Of a stretch of DNA of 64,000 bases, positions 8,405 to 16,446 are shown piece after piece. Under the pieces are notes generated by a model. That model worked only from the letters and a program-made list of their open reading frames with translations. It did not search any database and had not been told where the DNA came from. Made by a program: the position numbers and the translations under genes. Source of the DNA: Caloramator sp. E03. Its GTDB lineage: Bacteria > Bacillota > Clostridia > Clostridiales > Caloramatoraceae. Location of the stretch: positions 310,001 through 374,000 of the forward strand of contig NZ_CP040093.1 in the NCBI RefSeq assembly GCF_006016075.1, given 5' to 3'. Position 1 is the first letter of the stretch, and the number at the start of each line of letters is the position of its first letter.

Positions 8405-9349
8405 TTATAACCATTTTTTTCTTTTAAAATAAACAAAGAGGCAAATAGATACAAAAGCCATAAGAAATAAAGAATAAAAATAACCAAACTTCCAAGAGTA
8501 TTCAGGTATTTTAAAATTCATACCATATATTCCTGTAATTAAAGTAAGTGGTGAAAAAAATATTGCTATAATAGTAAAAAGTTTCATAAGACTATTAGTC
8601 TTATTGGCAAGTTCAGCTTCAAAGGCTTCCCTTACAAGTACAATATACTGTATTAAACTCTCTAAAGAAAACATAAGTTTATCAATCTTTAAATTTATCT
8701 GGTTAAAATATTTGATACATACTTTTTCAATTATATTGTTTTCATTGCAAAGAAGGTTATCCCCTATATATCTTAAAGGTGCAACACATCTTCTTAATGT
8801 ATGAACCTGATGCCTTAAATGCAAAAATGCCTGTAAAAAGGAGCCTTCAGGATTTTTCATCATCTGTATTTCAAGTGCATCTGCTGTATTTTCAAGTTTA
8901 CTTATAATCTCATAGTCGTTTAATATTAATCTATCTAAAATATAATACAGAAATTTGGAAGGAGATCTGTCCTTTGAAAAGAATAAGCTATTTTTATAGT
9001 TTAATATTTCTTCCTTAAGTTCCTTTAGTATCTTTACATCATTTTTGGAAACCGTTATAATGTAATTTTTGCCAAGATATATGTTAAATTCATCAGGCTT
9101 TACTACTCCATTCTCATATTTTAATGAGTTTAAAACAAGAAATGTATAATTATCATAAAAATCCACCTTTGCAAACTGACTTATGCTTTCACATTCACAT
9201 AAGGTATCATATTCAAATGAAAAAAGGCTTTGATTTATTTCCCTTAATTCCTTCGGATTTAAATCAATCCAGTAAAAGCATTTATCATCAAAATTAATAT
9301 TTTTGTAATCGATCTCATTAATTTCCTCATCAATTGAATATACATTCAT
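8405..9349 (-). CDS. CorA-family magnesium/divalent cation channel
   Basis: A 314-residue protein with a long cytoplasmic alpha/beta and coiled N-terminal domain and two C-terminal membrane helices. The pore signature GMN is present (ITGIYGMNF, about residue 278) at the end of the first helix, and the second helix ends in basic KRKKWL. It should form a pentameric Mg2+ channel. Its start overlaps the stop of the folate cyclo-ligase gene by one base (TAATG), so the two are translationally coupled. Confidence 0.92.
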   Translation of the reverse strand: MNVYSIDEEINEIDYKNINFDDKCFYWIDLNPKELREINQSLFSFEYDTLCECESISQFAKVDFYDNYTFLVLNSLKYENGVVKPDEFNIYLGKNYIITVSKNDVKILKELKEEILNYKNSLFFSKDRSPSKFLYYILDRLILNDYEIISKLENTADALEIQMMKNPEGSFLQAFLHLRHQVHTLRRCVAPLRYIGDNLLCNENNIIEKVCIKYFNQINLKIDKLMFSLESLIQYIVLVREAFEAELANKTNSLMKLFTIIAIFFSPLTLITGIYGMNFKIPEYSWKFGYFYSLFLMAFVSICLFVYFKRKKWL

Positions 9350-9909
9350 TAAATATCACCAATTTTAATTATTCCCTTTTCAGTTACCAAATAATCCATT
9401 TTTATATCATGTTCATCATGAAATACATCATCAATTAATTGAAAGCCATAACATACACCTATTTTTATTCCATCATAGTCCTTTAAATACCTATCATAAT
9501 ATCCAGCTCCATATCCTATCCTGAATCCTTTATAATCAAAAGCAACTCCTGGAACAAAAACAATATCTATATCGTTTTTATCTATAATCTTAGTATCATT
9601 AGGCTCTAATGTACCATAAGTACCAATAGAAAGCCCATTCATATCATTTATAGAACAGGCAATGATTTGCCCTATATCCTTTAAAGTCTTTGGCAAAGCT
9701 ACCACTTTTAAATCCTCTAATGCCTTTATTATTATCTTTTTAGTTCTAACCTCACTTTTTATGCTGCTATAAAGCATTACAACTTTCGAATCTTTAAATA
9801 TCTGCCAATCAAATATATTATCAGTTATTTTAGTACTAATCTCATCTAAAATTTTTTCATCATAGCTGTTCCTTAATAATATCATATTCTTTCTTATTTC
9901 TTTTTTCAT
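9349..9909 (-). CDS. 5-formyltetrahydrofolate cyclo-ligase
   Basis: A ~186-residue enzyme that converts 5-formyl-THF to 5,10-methenyl-THF with ATP. Diagnostic motifs are FVPGVAFDYKGFRIGYGAGYYDRYL near the C-terminal third (given here as two halves, VPGVAFD and RIGYGAGYYDRYL) and an N-terminal basic segment, KKEIRKNM. The start at 9909 is preferred because GGAGAAG lies before it; ATG at 9924 has no ribosome site. It sits between a DUF896 gene and corA on one strand. Confidence 0.9.
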   Translation of the reverse strand: MKKEIRKNMILLRNSYDEKILDEISTKITDNIFDWQIFKDSKVVMLYSSIKSEVRTKKIIIKALEDLKVVALPKTLKDIGQIIACSINDMNGLSIGTYGTLEPNDTKIIDKNDIDIVFVPGVAFDYKGFRIGYGAGYYDRYLKDYDGIKIGVCYGFQLIDDVFHDEHDIKMDYLVTEKGIIKIGDI

Positions 9910-9926
9910 ATATGACTTCTCCATGC

Positions 9927-10154
9927 TTAGTGTTTGTGCTCATCGCAGCCACACTTTTTTTGTATATTATGTTTATATCCCTTTTCATCAACTATCTTTA
10001 TATTCTCAAGTTGAGCTCTTAAATTCTCTTTAACTGCCTCTACATATAACCTTCTTAGCATTTGCTGTTCAATTTTTTCTTCTTCAGTCAATCCTTCATT
10101 AACCTGTTTTTTATAAAGCTCGTTTATTCTTTGAATTTGTTCCTTTGTTATCAT
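9927..10154 (-). CDS. DUF896 (YnzC/UPF0291) small protein
   Basis: A 75-residue protein with the DUF896 pattern: ITKEQIQRINELYKKQ, an acidic EGLTEEEKIEQQ segment, then RRLYVEAVKENLRAQLENI. It ends in a Cys/His tail, KKCGCDEHKH, that could bind metal. The family is conserved in Firmicutes and is of uncertain function (B. subtilis YnzC is linked to the SOS region). It is packed between the TVP38-like gene and the folate gene. Confidence 0.88.
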   Translation of the reverse strand: MITKEQIQRINELYKKQVNEGLTEEEKIEQQMLRRLYVEAVKENLRAQLENIKIVDEKGYKHNIQKKCGCDEHKH

Positions 10155-10158
10155 AATA

Positions 10159-10800
10159 TCATCCTCTCTTTAAAACATATTTATATATTAAAGGTATTAA
10201 CGAAACTATTATAACCAAACATAATGATAAAATAAACTTTTTTGAATGTATATTAATAAGGTTACTTCCAAGATATGTATAAACGAATGCTCCTGGTAAG
10301 CTACCGATAAATGTTCCAAATATAAAGCTTGATAATTTAACATTAGAAAGTCCCGAAACATAGCTTATGGCATCAAAAGGGAATATAGGTATCATCCTTA
10401 ATGTAGCAATATATAAGGCACCTTTTCCCTTTAATTTTTCTTCAATTGGCTTTATCTTATCTCCAAATAGTTTAATTAAATAATCACTTCCAAAACACCT
10501 GGATATTTCAAAAGCAAGTATACCACTTAAAGTTACTCCAACACAGGTTAATATAGAGCCCCAAAATGCACCAAATGTTATACCTGAAGCAATAGCAAAA
10601 ACTCCTGCAGGAAGAAGAAATAATGAGCGTATTAGGCTCAAAATCAAATATAAGATTATAGCATATTTCCCATAAGATTTCATAAAGTCCCTGAAATATT
10701 CCGGGCTTTTTGTAATATATACTATATCTTTTCTAAAGTAAAGTATAACTATAATTAGAATGCATAATAATAATATAGTTATTGGCCTTTTTTTTAACAT
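10159..10800 (-). CDS. TVP38/TMEM64-family membrane protein
   Basis: A 213-residue integral membrane protein of the TVP38/TMEM64 (DedA-related, VTT domain) family. The conserved core runs through ASGITFGAFWGSILTCVGVT, FEISRCFGSD, RMIPIFPFDAISYVSGLS and a later GSLPGAFVYTYLGS. About six membrane helices are predicted, with an N-terminal anchor. Related proteins act in lipid scrambling or transport at membranes; the exact substrate here is unknown. Confidence 0.88.
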   Translation of the reverse strand: MLKKRPITILLLCILIIVILYFRKDIVYITKSPEYFRDFMKSYGKYAIILYLILSLIRSLFLLPAGVFAIASGITFGAFWGSILTCVGVTLSGILAFEISRCFGSDYLIKLFGDKIKPIEEKLKGKGALYIATLRMIPIFPFDAISYVSGLSNVKLSSFIFGTFIGSLPGAFVYTYLGSNLINIHSKKFILSLCLVIIVSLIPLIYKYVLKRG

Positions 10801-10846
10801 CTAATCATCCCCAAAGAATTTTATACTATATTATGCATTTTAACAA

Positions 10847-11398
10847 TTACTTATTTAAAAAAATCACCTTAAGAGGTGTATAAATCCTTTTACCGTTTAT
10901 TTGTTCACTTTTCATAATAACAATCTTGTCAAATAAAATTTCTTTATTAAATAGAGATATTGCCTTATCACATAGATTTTGAAAAGATACTTTAAGCTCT
11001 ACATCTTGAGCTATTGTAACATGAGGTATGTATTTGTTTTCTGATTTAAATCCATATTTAGAAGTTATCTCGTCCACAATATAATATAAGTTTTGAATGC
11101 TCTCTAAAGGTTCTTTTGCTTTTATAAAAACTGTTCTTATAATTTTGTTAATTCCGAAGGCTCCTATTCCACTAAAATTCAACTTAAAACTTTTAAAGTC
11201 TTTGAGTTTTTTATTCAAATCCTCATATATCAATTCTATAGTTTTTAAATCTGTTTCTCCTAAAAATTTCAATGTTAGATGGAAATTATCTATATATTTA
11301 AACCTGCCTGAAAAACTGTTGTCCTTAATAAACTTTTGAATTTTCACTATCTCATCCTTTGTATCTTTATCAAATTCAAGTGTAATAAATGTTCTCAT
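10847..11398 (-). CDS. thpR: RNA 2',3'-cyclic phosphodiesterase (ThpR/LigT family)
   Basis: A 183-residue 2H phosphoesterase. The two HxT motifs are FHLTLKFLGE (about residue 41) and HVTIAQ (about 125), the paired catalytic histidines of LigT-like enzymes. It hydrolyses 2',3'-cyclic phosphate RNA ends. The ATG at 11398 has AAAGGTGGT ahead of it and is preferred to an upstream in-frame TTG. Confidence 0.9.
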   Translation of the reverse strand: MRTFITLEFDKDTKDEIVKIQKFIKDNSFSGRFKYIDNFHLTLKFLGETDLKTIELIYEDLNKKLKDFKSFKLNFSGIGAFGINKIIRTVFIKAKEPLESIQNLYYIVDEITSKYGFKSENKYIPHVTIAQDVELKVSFQNLCDKAISLFNKEILFDKIVIMKSEQINGKRIYTPLKVIFLNK

Positions 11399-11516
11399 AT
11401 TAATACCACCTTTCAAAATCCTTAAATTTTAAGTTATCAGAAAAAGTTATAATTTACAACTAAAAATTAACCCCAAAGCTATTCTTTATTGTTATTAATA
11501 ACATTTATATTTATTT

Positions 11517-11580
11517 AAAAAATGAGCCTACATACTTCTTAAGCTCTATAGAAAATCAGTTAAGACGTATATAGACTCTA
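11517..11580 (-). terminator. Long imperfect hairpin terminator of glpX-like gene
   Basis: GAGCCTACATACTTCTTAA at 11524-11542 pairs, with a few mismatches, with TTAAGACGTATATAGACTC at 11560-11578. On the minus strand it is followed by six T. The ~180-bp gap between genes holds nothing else that I can see. Confidence 0.75.
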
Positions 11581-11595
11581 ACCTACTTTATAATT

Positions 11596-12576
11596 TTATA
11601 AATCCTCTCTTATATTTATTAAACTGCTATTTAACTTATGAATTGCATCCACAAAACGTACAACACCCGTTTCATATCTCATAACAACAGAATGAGTTTT
11701 AACTATATCTTGCTTATAGGTAATTCCTTTTAATATGTCACAATCAGTTATTGCCGTTGCTGCAAAATATACATCATTTGTAGTTATAAGTTCTCCTATA
11801 CCTAACACCTTGTTTACATCCTCTATTCCTGCTCTTTTACACATAGCTACTTGCTTTTCGTTTTCTGGTAATAGCTTTACCTGCATCTCTCCATCAAGGC
11901 ACTTTAAAGCTGCTGCTGCAAGCACTCCCTCTGGTGCTCCTCCTATTCCAATTAACATATCAACACCAGTATCTTCAAAGGCTGTTGCAAGAGCAGCTGC
12001 CACGTCTCCTTCTTTAAATAGTTTTACTCTTACTCCTATTTCTCTTGCTTGTTTTATCAAATTTTCATGCCTTGGCCTGTCCTGTATCATCACAGTAATC
12101 TCAGCTATATCCTTATTTACTGCCTCTGCTACGTTATATATATTTTCTTTTAAGGATGCATTGATATCTATAACACCTTTCGCTTTTGGCCCTACTGCAA
12201 TTTTTTGCATATAAATCTGAGGTGCTTTAAAAATACCTCCTTTTTTTGCAACAGCAACTACAGAAATAGCATTAGAACTTCCTTTTGCAACGAGTATTGA
12301 ACCATCTAAAGGATCCATTGCTATGTCATACTCCTCTTGTCCATCTTCCCACATACCTACTTTTTCTCCGATATAAAGTATAGCATTTTTTTCAAGCTCA
12401 CATTCTCCAATAACCACTCTTCCTTTAATGGGTAACAATTCAAAGGCATGTCTTACTCCATCAACTGCTGCTCTTTCTATAAGCTCAACGCTTCCTCTTC
12501 CAAGATATTTTGAGCAAGATAAAGCTGCTGCCTCTGTAACCCTTACGATACCCATTGCAATATCAAATCGTTCCAT
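11596..12576 (-). CDS. Divergent class II fructose-1,6-bisphosphatase (GlpX-like)
   Basis: A 326-residue GlpX-family protein. Most family blocks are present: RVTEAAALSCSKYLGRG, IGECELEKNAILYIGEK, DIAMDPLDGS, DRPRHENLI, GIGGAPEGVLAAAALK. Against my recollection of E. coli GlpX, Lys29 is Val and metal-ligand Asp33 is Glu, the usual GEGExDEAP block is GECELEKNA, and DPIEGT is DPLDGS. The acidic residues matching Glu57, Asp85 and Glu213 remain. It may be a working FBPase, or a paralogue acting on another sugar bisphosphate. It is monocistronic, with a strong terminator. Confidence 0.8.
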   Translation of the reverse strand: MERFDIAMGIVRVTEAAALSCSKYLGRGSVELIERAAVDGVRHAFELLPIKGRVVIGECELEKNAILYIGEKVGMWEDGQEEYDIAMDPLDGSILVAKGSSNAISVVAVAKKGGIFKAPQIYMQKIAVGPKAKGVIDINASLKENIYNVAEAVNKDIAEITVMIQDRPRHENLIKQAREIGVRVKLFKEGDVAAALATAFEDTGVDMLIGIGGAPEGVLAAAALKCLDGEMQVKLLPENEKQVAMCKRAGIEDVNKVLGIGELITTNDVYFAATAITDCDILKGITYKQDIVKTHSVVMRYETGVVRFVDAIHKLNSSLINIREDL

Positions 12577-12655
12577 ACAAAAACCTCCAAAAATTGATTC
12601 TTCAAAATATTATAACATATAATATTTTCTATTTAAATATTGTCATATACAAAAT

Positions 12656-12681
12656 AAGCAAGTAGAGTAATCTACTTGCTT
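12656..12681 (-). terminator. Terminator of the holin-like gene
   Basis: A perfect 11-bp stem (AAGCAAGTAGA / TCTACTTGCTT) followed by ATTTTG on the minus strand. Confidence 0.8.
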
Positions 12682-12688
12682 AATAATG

Positions 12689-13048
12689 TTACATTATCCT
12701 TGTAGGTATTATCATATCGATTAATCCGATAACCAATGCAGCCAATATTGCTCCCCATACACTTACAGCAACTCCTTTAACAACAAACTGGGTTAGATAT
12801 ATGATGAGTGCTGAAACCAAAAAGCCAACCAAACCTTTTCCAAAAGGCGAAGCATTAAAGTTAAATAAAGCTGCTATAAGGTAATCAAGAAGTGCTATAA
12901 CTATTGCTGCTAAAATAGCTGTTCCCATTCCAGCAACAAAAAACCCAGGAACTAAAAAACTAGTTATTAGCAGAACAATAGCAGCAACAAAAAATCTTAT
13001 AATAACTCCCAAAAAACTGTGATGCCTTTCGTTAGAAGTATCAGCCAA
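12689..13048 (-). CDS. Small four-helix membrane protein, phage-holin-4 superfamily type
   Basis: A 119-residue, very hydrophobic protein with four predicted helices (about 14-34, 38-60, 68-90, 96-115) and the Gly/Ala-rich pattern of PF04020 (phage holin family 4-like, a common Firmicutes housekeeping membrane protein). PFGKGLVGFLVSALIIY is typical. No phage genes are nearby, so a lytic role is unlikely. An AGGTGAA-type ribosome site precedes ATG. Confidence 0.7.
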   Translation of the reverse strand: MADTSNERHHSFLGVIIRFFVAAIVLLITSFLVPGFFVAGMGTAILAAIVIALLDYLIAALFNFNASPFGKGLVGFLVSALIIYLTQFVVKGVAVSVWGAILAALVIGLIDMIIPTRIM

Positions 13049-13140
13049 TTAAAATTCACCTCCAAAGATAGTATTTACTATAAAAATAAAAATATGCCCA
13101 AAAAATAATAAAAAATCTATCCTGAATAGGATAGATTTAC

Positions 13141-13215
13141 TGGTAGTCCTAAGGGGACTCGAACCCCTGTTACCGCCGTGAGAGGGCGGCGTCCTAACCG
13201 CTAGACCATAGGACC
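13141..13215 (-). tRNA. tRNA-Glu (anticodon CTC), copy 1
   Basis: On the minus strand GGTCCTA pairs with TAGGACT-type acceptor bases. The anticodon loop CTCTCAC gives anticodon CTC (Glu, GAG). The T-arm is GGTTCGAGT and CCA is encoded. Confidence 0.95.
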
Positions 13216-13224
13216 ATATTAAAT

Positions 13225-13299
13225 TGGTAGTCCTAAGGGGATTCGAACCCCTGTTACCGCCGTGAGAGGGCGGTGTCCTAACCACTAGACCATAGGACC
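13225..13299 (-). tRNA. tRNA-Glu (anticodon CTC), copy 2
   Basis: Same length and anticodon as the neighbouring copy 9 bp away, differing at a few paired positions (for example T for C in the D-arm and in the first anticodon-stem pair). Probably co-transcribed with it. Confidence 0.95.
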
Positions 13300-13351
13300 A
13301 CTGACAAATATTAGTTTATCATATTTTAATATAATGTCAATAGCAGAATAT

Positions 13352-13535
13352 AAAAAAACTCCCAATATGCCGCTGCCTGTTAATTTCATACCCGCACTCT
13401 CTGCAGGTGGGTGCCCTACGAAGTACCTCTGCAGTTCTACCATTGCAGACATTGCATCATTACCTCGACGCGGACTCCCTTATTAAATCTGTCGGTTGAA
13501 ATTACAGGTCTGACGAACATCTCAGGATTTATCGT
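13352..13535 (-). ncRNA. ssrS: 6S RNA (RNA polymerase-binding regulatory RNA)
   Basis: About 184 nt on the minus strand. The 5' arm contains ATCCTGAGATGTTCGTCAG, closely matching the CTGAGATGTTCG start of E. coli 6S RNA. The 3' arm contains GGCAGCGGCATATTGGGAG, matching its GGCGGCAT end. The two arms pair, leaving a large central bubble as in 6S RNA, which mimics an open promoter and sequesters housekeeping RNA polymerase. The 3' end runs into seven T. Confidence 0.88.
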
Positions 13536-13541
13536 AAGTTT

Positions 13542-13570
13542 ATTATAACAAAATAAATTTATTATGTTAA
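13542..13570 (-). promoter_or_regulatory. Promoter of 6S RNA
   Basis: Minus strand: TTAACA at 13565-13570, a 17-bp spacer, TATAAT at 13542-13547, placing the start near 13535. Confidence 0.8.
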
Positions 13571-13622
13571 GAGAAATATAAAACCAATTTTCTCAATAAT
13601 TACCCAAGGGGGAGAGGGTAGC

Positions 13623-14051
13623 TTATTTATATATATCTATAAGCAATCCTTTTATCTCTTCAATTTTATCTGCAAGCTCAATTGTATCTTTTTGATTTTC
13701 TATAAGTTCCTTAGTTATTTCATCAAGCTTTTTATTTATTATTTCAATTCTAACCCTTATTCCATAATTAAAAGGTCCTGCCTCTTTTTTTAATATGTAA
13801 ACATTTTTAACTACATAAGATAAATACTCCTGTATCTTTGATTTATATTCTTTTGCATCCTCTAAACTTCTTGTTGAAATAAGTTTTTTACCAAGCTTTT
13901 CTATATCATTAAGCAATTCTAAAAGCCTTTGCTCAGCTTGATCCTTATTTGCCATGTCAAGAGCAAGTGAAAATGATTCTGTTTTTATATTTCTACTTAT
14001 TGTAGAGGTTTTATTTATATTCGTAGTATTCTTGGTCTTATTTACCTTCAT
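13623..14051 (-). CDS. YaaR-family (DUF327) protein
   Basis: A 142-residue, mostly helical, charged protein of the DUF327/YaaR family. Conserved parts are LLNDIEKLGKKLISTRSLED, YKSKIQEYLSYVVKNVY and KIEEIKGLLIDIYK. The function in Firmicutes is unknown; homologues often sit near DNA-replication genes, which is not the case here. It is monocistronic with its own AT-rich upstream region. Confidence 0.85.
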   Translation of the reverse strand: MKVNKTKNTTNINKTSTISRNIKTESFSLALDMANKDQAEQRLLELLNDIEKLGKKLISTRSLEDAKEYKSKIQEYLSYVVKNVYILKKEAGPFNYGIRVRIEIINKKLDEITKELIENQKDTIELADKIEEIKGLLIDIYK

Positions 14052-14135
14052 AAGAATCCTCCAACCTTTTTAGCTTATTATTATATATCGTACAAAAACT
14101 TATTTTCTTAATAAAAAAGAGGCCCAGACCTTCCT

Positions 14136-15710
14136 TTATCTTGCAGTCTGTGCTACTTCATTATAATTTATATTATTATCATATTTTTTATAGTTATTTT
14201 CAAATTTTTCTAAAAGTAGCCTTGCAGTTTCATTATATTTTTGTTTATCTCTCCAAGTATTTATAGGATTTAATATTTCCGATGGTACATCTTTACATGT
14301 TTTTGGTATTAGTAGATTAAACACAGGATGAACCTCAAATTCTGCCTTTTCAAGTTCGCCACTTATAGCAGCCCTTACCATATTTCTTGTATATGATAAT
14401 TTTATCCTTTCTCCCACTCCATAAGGACCTTTTATCCATCCAGTATTTATCAAATATACATTTACATTGTGTTTTTCTATTTTTTCTCCAAGCATTTTAG
14501 CATAGTATAAAGGATTTAAAAGCATGAAAGGCTCTCCATAGCAAGCTGAAAAGGTAGCCTGTGGATCTTTTATTCCTCTTTCTGTTCCAGCTATTTTGCT
14601 GGTATATCCTGATATAAAGTGGTACATTGCTTGATGCTTAGATAGTTTTGATATAGGTGGAAGCACTCCAAAGGCATCAGCTGTAAGAAAAAGTATTGTT
14701 TTAGGATGCCCCCCTATTCCTTCCTTAACACAATTTGGTATATAATCTATTGGATATGCTGCTCTTGTATTTTCGGTATATCTATTGTCGGTAAAAACTT
14801 CTCTTCCTTCACTATCAAGCACAACATTCTCTAAAATAGTACCAAATCTTATTGCATCCCAAATTTGGGGTTCATTCTCCTTGGAAAGGTTTATACACTT
14901 GGCATAGCACCCTCCCTCAAAGTTAAACACTCCATCTTCTGACCATCCATGTTCATCATCACCTATAAGCCTTCTTTCAGAATCTGCTGAAAGTGTAGTT
15001 TTACCAGTTCCTGATAGTCCAAAGAATAAAGCAACATCATTGTTTTTTCCAACATTTGCAGAACAGTGCATAGATAATATTCCATACTTTGGCATAAAAT
15101 AGTTCATTATAGAAAATATTGATTTTTTAATTTCACCACAATACATTGTACCGCCAATAATAATTACTTTCCTTACAATATTAATAATAATAAATGCCTC
15201 AGAGTTTGTTTTATCTGCTATAATATCAGCTTTAAATCCCGGTGCACAAACAACAGTAAAATCTGGATCAAAATTTTCAAGCTCCCTTTGAGTAGGCCTT
15301 ATAAAAAGTTGATGAGCAAACAAATTTTGAAATGCAAACTCATTTATAAACCTTACAGCCATTGAATATCTTTTATCTGCTCCAACAAATCCATCAAATA
15401 CATAAACATCCTTATTTTGAAAGTATGCCATCAATTTTGCATATAATGTTTCAAATTTTGATTCATCAATTGGTATGTTAGAATTACCCCAATATATATC
15501 ATCTCTTACTTGTGCTTGATCTACAATAAATCTATCTTTAGGTGAACGCCCTGTATATTTTCCAGTATTTACATTTAAAGCTCCTGATATTGTAAGATTC
15601 CCTTCTCCTTTTAATATTGATTGCTCAATTAATTTACATGCTGGAAGATTTCTATAAATATTTCTTATATTTATCAATCCAATTCTATTTAAATATTTTT
15701 CAATTTCCAT
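14136..15710 (-). CDS. pckA: Phosphoenolpyruvate carboxykinase (ATP)
   Basis: A 524-residue ATP-dependent PEPCK that interconverts oxaloacetate and PEP. The kinase-1a P-loop GLSGTGKTTLS, the metal-binding kinase-2 segment GDDEHGWSEDGVFNFEGGCY, ADKRYSMAVRFINEFAF (substrate side) and IKGPYGVGERIKLSYTR (adenine binding) are all intact. Length is normal for the family. It stands alone, between a DUF327 gene and RNase HI. A weak G/C hairpin plus T-run lies just after its stop (about 14107-14130). Confidence 0.95.
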   Translation of the reverse strand: MEIEKYLNRIGLINIRNIYRNLPACKLIEQSILKGEGNLTISGALNVNTGKYTGRSPKDRFIVDQAQVRDDIYWGNSNIPIDESKFETLYAKLMAYFQNKDVYVFDGFVGADKRYSMAVRFINEFAFQNLFAHQLFIRPTQRELENFDPDFTVVCAPGFKADIIADKTNSEAFIIINIVRKVIIIGGTMYCGEIKKSIFSIMNYFMPKYGILSMHCSANVGKNNDVALFFGLSGTGKTTLSADSERRLIGDDEHGWSEDGVFNFEGGCYAKCINLSKENEPQIWDAIRFGTILENVVLDSEGREVFTDNRYTENTRAAYPIDYIPNCVKEGIGGHPKTILFLTADAFGVLPPISKLSKHQAMYHFISGYTSKIAGTERGIKDPQATFSACYGEPFMLLNPLYYAKMLGEKIEKHNVNVYLINTGWIKGPYGVGERIKLSYTRNMVRAAISGELEKAEFEVHPVFNLLIPKTCKDVPSEILNPINTWRDKQKYNETARLLLEKFENNYKKYDNNINYNEVAQTAR

Positions 15711-15806
15711 ATAAATCTCTTCCCTTCATATTTTTCTAATTATATTTTACATCATTGAAGGGATTATTTCAAATTTGAATATTTATGATGCTATTCTTTC
15801 ATTTGT

Positions 15807-16268
15807 CTATATATTATTCTCTTTTTCCAATTCATCCATTGCAATGTTTGCAAGTTCATCACACCTATTATTCAACTCATCATCAGAATGTCCCTCAACT
15901 TTTATAAACCTTACTTTATGATAATTAGTAAGTTCTATTAGTTTCTCCCAAAGTTCTTTATTCTTTACTTTATTTTTCCCACTTGTCACCCAACCATTTC
16001 TTTGCCATTTTTCAATCCATCCGTTATTAAAAGCATTTACTACATAAGCAGAGTCACTGTATAAATCAACTTCGCAAGGTTCCTTTAACATTAAAAGAGC
16101 ATCAATAACTGCTGTAAGCTCCATTATATTATTCGTAGTATTTTTAAAACCCTTTTTTACTTCTTTTAAATGATCCTTATATTTTAAGATTATTCCATAT
16201 CCACCAATGGCATTATCTTTGCCGTTACCCCTACAACCGCCATCCGCATAGATTATAACCTTTTTCAT
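15807..16268 (-). CDS. rnhA: Ribonuclease HI
   Basis: A 153-residue RNase H that cleaves RNA in RNA:DNA hybrids. The DEDD catalytic residues are recognisable: [10 protein letters not shown] (first Asp), [12 protein letters not shown] (Glu), [14 protein letters not shown] (Asp), and [19 protein letters not shown] (His loop and last Asp). [12 protein letters not shown] is the substrate-handle region. Length is standard. Confidence 0.95.
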   Translation of the reverse strand: MKKVIIYADGGCRGNGKDNAIGGYGIILKYKDHLKEVKKGFKNTTNNIMELTAVIDALLMLKEPCEVDLYSDSAYVVNAFNNGWIEKWQRNGWVTSGKNKVKNKELWEKLIELTNYHKVRFIKVEGHSDDELNNRCDELANIAMDELEKENNI

Positions 16269-16446
16269 AACACTATCTCCTTTTTATTGTGATTTAAATA
16301 TAATTATACCAATTTTTCTATCAATATATATATATCTTCACTGTAATAACATTAAATAACATGGAAATATATATGTAAATAATTTTACAATAACAATAAA
16401 ACAAATATAATATATATTATGTATACTAAATAAAGGAGGGGATTAT

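Noticed and set aside
12689-13048. Prophage holin
   Set aside because: The protein belongs to a holin-named superfamily common in chromosomes; no phage genes are nearby.
13049-13285. A 78-codon minus-strand open frame with an internal repeat
   Set aside because: It is a read-through of the two tRNA-Glu genes; the repeat is the tRNAs themselves.
13141-13299. Direct repeats that could be taken for a CRISPR-like or duplicated element
   Set aside because: Only two units, each a full tRNA-Glu. No CRISPR array is visible anywhere in the window.
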